In this document: positions 6,604-7,812 of the stretch, one piece after another | Numbering within the stretch: position 1 is the stretch's first letter | Layout of the letters: every line of letters begins with the position of its first letter | Assembly (NCBI GenBank): GCA_040902925.1 | Contig: JBBDWJ010000062.1 | Location: 1-7,812 of the forward strand | Length of the DNA: 7,812 nucleotides | DNA from: JBBDWJ01 sp040902925 | Lineage (GTDB): Bacteria; Acidobacteriota; Terriglobia; Bryobacterales; UBA6623 | Direction: 5' to 3' | Notes under the pieces: model-generated | What the model was told of the DNA's origin: nothing | Databases searched by the model: none | The model's input: only the letters and a program-made list of their open reading frames with translations | Position numbers and translations under genes: made by a program

Positions 6604-7011
6604 ATGCTGGGAGTCAGTCCGTACATTGCATTTAAAGGCAATTGCCGTGAGGCGATGGAATTCTACAAAGACGCGCTCGGCGCCGAAGTGCTGTTCGTTC
6701 AGACCGTGGGCGAGTCGCCGATGACCGACATGGGGCCACCGGAAAACATCATGCACTGCACGATGAAAATAGGAGACTCGACAGTCATGGCCTGCGATGA
6801 CCCGAGGCCCGAAGCCGCTGCGGGCGATGGCAACATCAGCCTGGCAATCGGATTGAACGATACGGCGCGAGCCAAACAATTCTTCGAGAATCTCGCCAAG
6901 GGCGGCGCGGTGATCATGCCGCTCCAGAAAACATTCTGGGCGGAAGCATTCGGCATGGTGACGGACAAGTTTGGCGTCAAGTGGATGGTCAACTGCGACG
7001 CGCCAAAGTGA
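6604..7011 (+). CDS. VOC-superfamily (PhnB/glyoxalase-like) protein
   Basis: 135 residues, the length of a single vicinal-oxygen-chelate unit pair of the PhnB-like type. Diagnostic features are the N-terminal PYIAFKGNCREAMEFYKDALGAEV (residues about 6-29), MHCTMKIGDSTVMACDD in the middle, and the C-terminal FWAEAFGMVTDKFGVKWMVNC, matching the family pattern 'FWG..fG...D.FGv.WmvN'. Proteins of this kind are often annotated as PhnB or, misleadingly, as 3-demethylubiquinone methyltransferase-like. Their substrates are mostly unknown; despite the name, no link to phosphonate breakdown is visible in this window. It is probably cytoplasmic, with no signal peptide. It is transcribed away from the SnoaL-like gene, so a shared regulatory region is possible. 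A candidate hairpin terminator begins 25 bases after the stop codon. Family confident, function not. Confidence 0.92.
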   Translation: MLGVSPYIAFKGNCREAMEFYKDALGAEVLFVQTVGESPMTDMGPPENIMHCTMKIGDSTVMACDDPRPEAAAGDGNISLAIGLNDTARAKQFFENLAKGGAVIMPLQKTFWAEAFGMVTDKFGVKWMVNCDAPK

Positions 7012-7035
7012 CCGCTGTGGAATAATCGCCCTCTT

Positions 7036-7073
7036 GTCTGGGAGCCCCGGCCTTCGCACTTCCGGGCTCAGAC
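7036..7073 (+). terminator. Candidate terminator hairpin after the VOC gene
   Basis: The left arm (7036-7050, GTCTGGGAGCCCCGG) pairs with the right arm (7062-7073, CCGGGCTCAGAC) apart from a two-base bulge and one extra C, around an 11-base loop. The stem is GC-rich and well placed, but no T-run follows, so termination strength is uncertain. Confidence 0.4.
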
Positions 7074-7116
7074 TCGCTCCAGAATCAGAACCCAATCCTG
7101 CTGCACCGGGAAATGG

Positions 7117-7153
7117 ACAAGAGACAAACAAGAGACAAGAAAGGCAAGAAAGG
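7117..7153 (+). repeat. Purine-rich short tandem duplications
   Basis: ACAAGAGACAA is repeated back to back at 7117-7127 and 7128-7138, and CAAGAAAGG back to back at 7136-7144 and 7145-7153. The tract is almost pure A and G with a few C, and runs directly into the left arm of the inverted repeat. Confidence 0.8.
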
Positions 7154-7368
7154 GGACAACGCCCGATTCTCGCCAAGTTGTCGCTCCAATGCCCGCAACA
7201 CACTTACTATACGGGGTTTAGGCCGAGCCGCTGAGGTTGAGGTGCTGGGCTGGTGCGGCCACCAAACCGCCGCCTTACGCCCTGGGACATGAGGTAGAGC
7301 GAGTTTACGGAAGATTTTCGCGCACAGGGCTGTTTGGGCCTACGAAATCGGGCGTTGTCCCTTTTCTT
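7146..7368. repeat. Inverted-repeat-bounded 223-base segment, possible MITE- or REP-like element
   Basis: The left arm 7146-7168 and right arm 7346-7368 are reverse complements over 23 bases with a single mismatch (position 7152 against 7362). The shared core is GGGACAACGCCCGATT. They bracket 177 bases with no reading frame of note. This is far too long a loop for a terminator and far beyond chance for a 7.8 kb window. The layout resembles a miniature inverted-repeat element or a pair of oppositely oriented REP sequences. No clear flanking target duplication and no transposase gene are visible, so the class is inferred. Confidence 0.6.
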
Positions 7369-7411
7369 CCCCCATCCTCACGCCCTACCCTGAGAGCCTA
7401 TAGCCCCTTTC

Positions 7412-7696
7412 TCAAACCGTGGCCGCACGACTCTGCTGCATGCGATCGGCGGCTTCGACCAATCGACGCGCATAGATGAAAGCAGCATCCCGAACCCACT
7501 CTTCATGCACAATCAAGAAGAGGATCGCAATCACCGATGCCACCAAGCCAAGGCAGACAAACGATGAAGGTTCTATGGCGCCAACTCTTCGGTAGTCGGC
7601 AATCGACCCAACCGCACAGGCCACGAAACTAAAGAGCCCCACGAACCGGCCGGGCCAACGGATTGCCCAAAGGTTGCGCCGGAAGCCATAGTCCAC
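7412..7696 (-). CDS. Small two-helix membrane protein of unknown function
   Basis: This family is not recognised. The 94-residue reading has a basic N-terminus (FRRNLWAIRWPGR), a first hydrophobic helix at about residues 17-33, a short turn with DYRR, a second helix at about 45-63 (FVCLGLVASVIAILFLIV), and an amphipathic C-terminal helix (EEWVRDAAFIYARRLVEAADRM). It is probably an inner-membrane protein with both ends on the cytoplasmic side, by the positive-inside rule. The proposed start is GTG at 7696, without a ribosome-binding site. The same frame stays open upstream to a stop at 7760-7762 and reads protein-like (KAEYPLVFRANVDYGF), yet has no ATG, GTG or TTG there. The true start is therefore unsure, or the 5' end may be damaged. 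The gene faces the VOC gene across the repeat-bearing interval. Confidence 0.55.
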   Translation of the reverse strand: MDYGFRRNLWAIRWPGRFVGLFSFVACAVGSIADYRRVGAIEPSSFVCLGLVASVIAILFLIVHEEWVRDAAFIYARRLVEAADRMQQSRAATV

Positions 7697-7812
7697 GTTC
7701 GCCCGAAAGACGAGCGGATACTCGGCCTTTGACTGCCGTATCCGTGTCCTTAAGACATCTCACTGCTGTCCGGCTATAAGTCGAACAGAACCAACTGGTT
7801 GGCGGAATGGAG
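7697..7812. other. Right-edge region upstream of the small membrane-protein gene
   Basis: It probably contains the 5' end or promoter of the leftward membrane-protein gene. The minus-strand frame of that gene continues open from 7697 to 7759, meets a TGA at 7760-7762, and is open again to the window edge. No other gene or RNA is evident. Confidence 0.35.

Larger units (their letters stand above)
7012..7411. other. Gene-free interval between convergent genes
   Basis: 400 bases separate the 3' ends of the VOC gene and the small membrane-protein gene. No reading frame here looks like a protein. It contains, in order, a hairpin after the VOC gene (7036-7073), a purine-rich tract with two tandem duplications (7111-7156), and an inverted-repeat pair with arms at 7146-7168 and 7346-7368. 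Location between convergent 3' ends is a common, harmless landing site for small repeat elements. Confidence 0.6.

Noticed and set aside
7237..7479. 80-codon plus-strand frame with a stretch (YALGHEVERVYGRF) faintly like phage integrase 'VErAYrR' segments
   Set aside because: Only about a dozen residues resemble it, nothing before or after fits an integrase, the frame spans the right inverted-repeat arm, and it overlaps the end of the opposite gene.

Overview
The window looks like a piece of a GC-rich bacterial chromosome, most likely an acidobacterium of the Solibacter/Bryobacter type. The main clue is the C-terminal module of the first complete gene. It matches the 'Solibacter uncharacterized C-terminal domain' (TIGR03437), which is strongly expanded in that group. 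The lineage call is an inference from this one domain plus base composition.

Left part (1-2737): the left edge holds the 5' end of a minus-strand gene for a polytopic glycosyltransferase (GT39/ArnT-like). It has no ATG and is cut by the window edge. Diverging from it is a gene for a secreted 741-residue protein: signal peptide, seven FG-GAP repeats forming a probable integrin-alpha-like beta-propeller, then the TIGR03437 domain. An ideal ribosome-binding site fixes its start at 512.

Centre (2871-6052): two class I aminoacyl-tRNA synthetase genes, gltX (glutamyl-tRNA synthetase) and glnS (glutaminyl-tRNA synthetase), overlap by one base (TAATG) and almost certainly share a transcript. Together they charge tRNA-Glu and tRNA-Gln directly. 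The GltX carries an unusual Glu-Asn-Pro-Gly-rich repetitive insert where many homologues have their zinc-binding cysteine segment.

Right part (6053-7812): a minus-strand SnoaL/NTF2-like gene ends 40 bases from the end of glnS. A divergent VOC/PhnB-like gene with a clear ribosome-binding site follows. A 400-base interval then lies before a convergent minus-strand gene for a small two-helix membrane protein. That interval has no convincing gene. It holds a hairpin just after the VOC gene, a purine-rich tract with two short tandem duplications, and a 23-base inverted repeat (one mismatch) bracketing 177 bases, which resembles a small non-autonomous mobile element or REP-type pair.

No tRNA, rRNA, CRISPR array, transposase gene or recognisable defence system was seen. 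The most unusual items are the GltX insert, the inverted-repeat element, and the closed but asymmetric seven-blade propeller.
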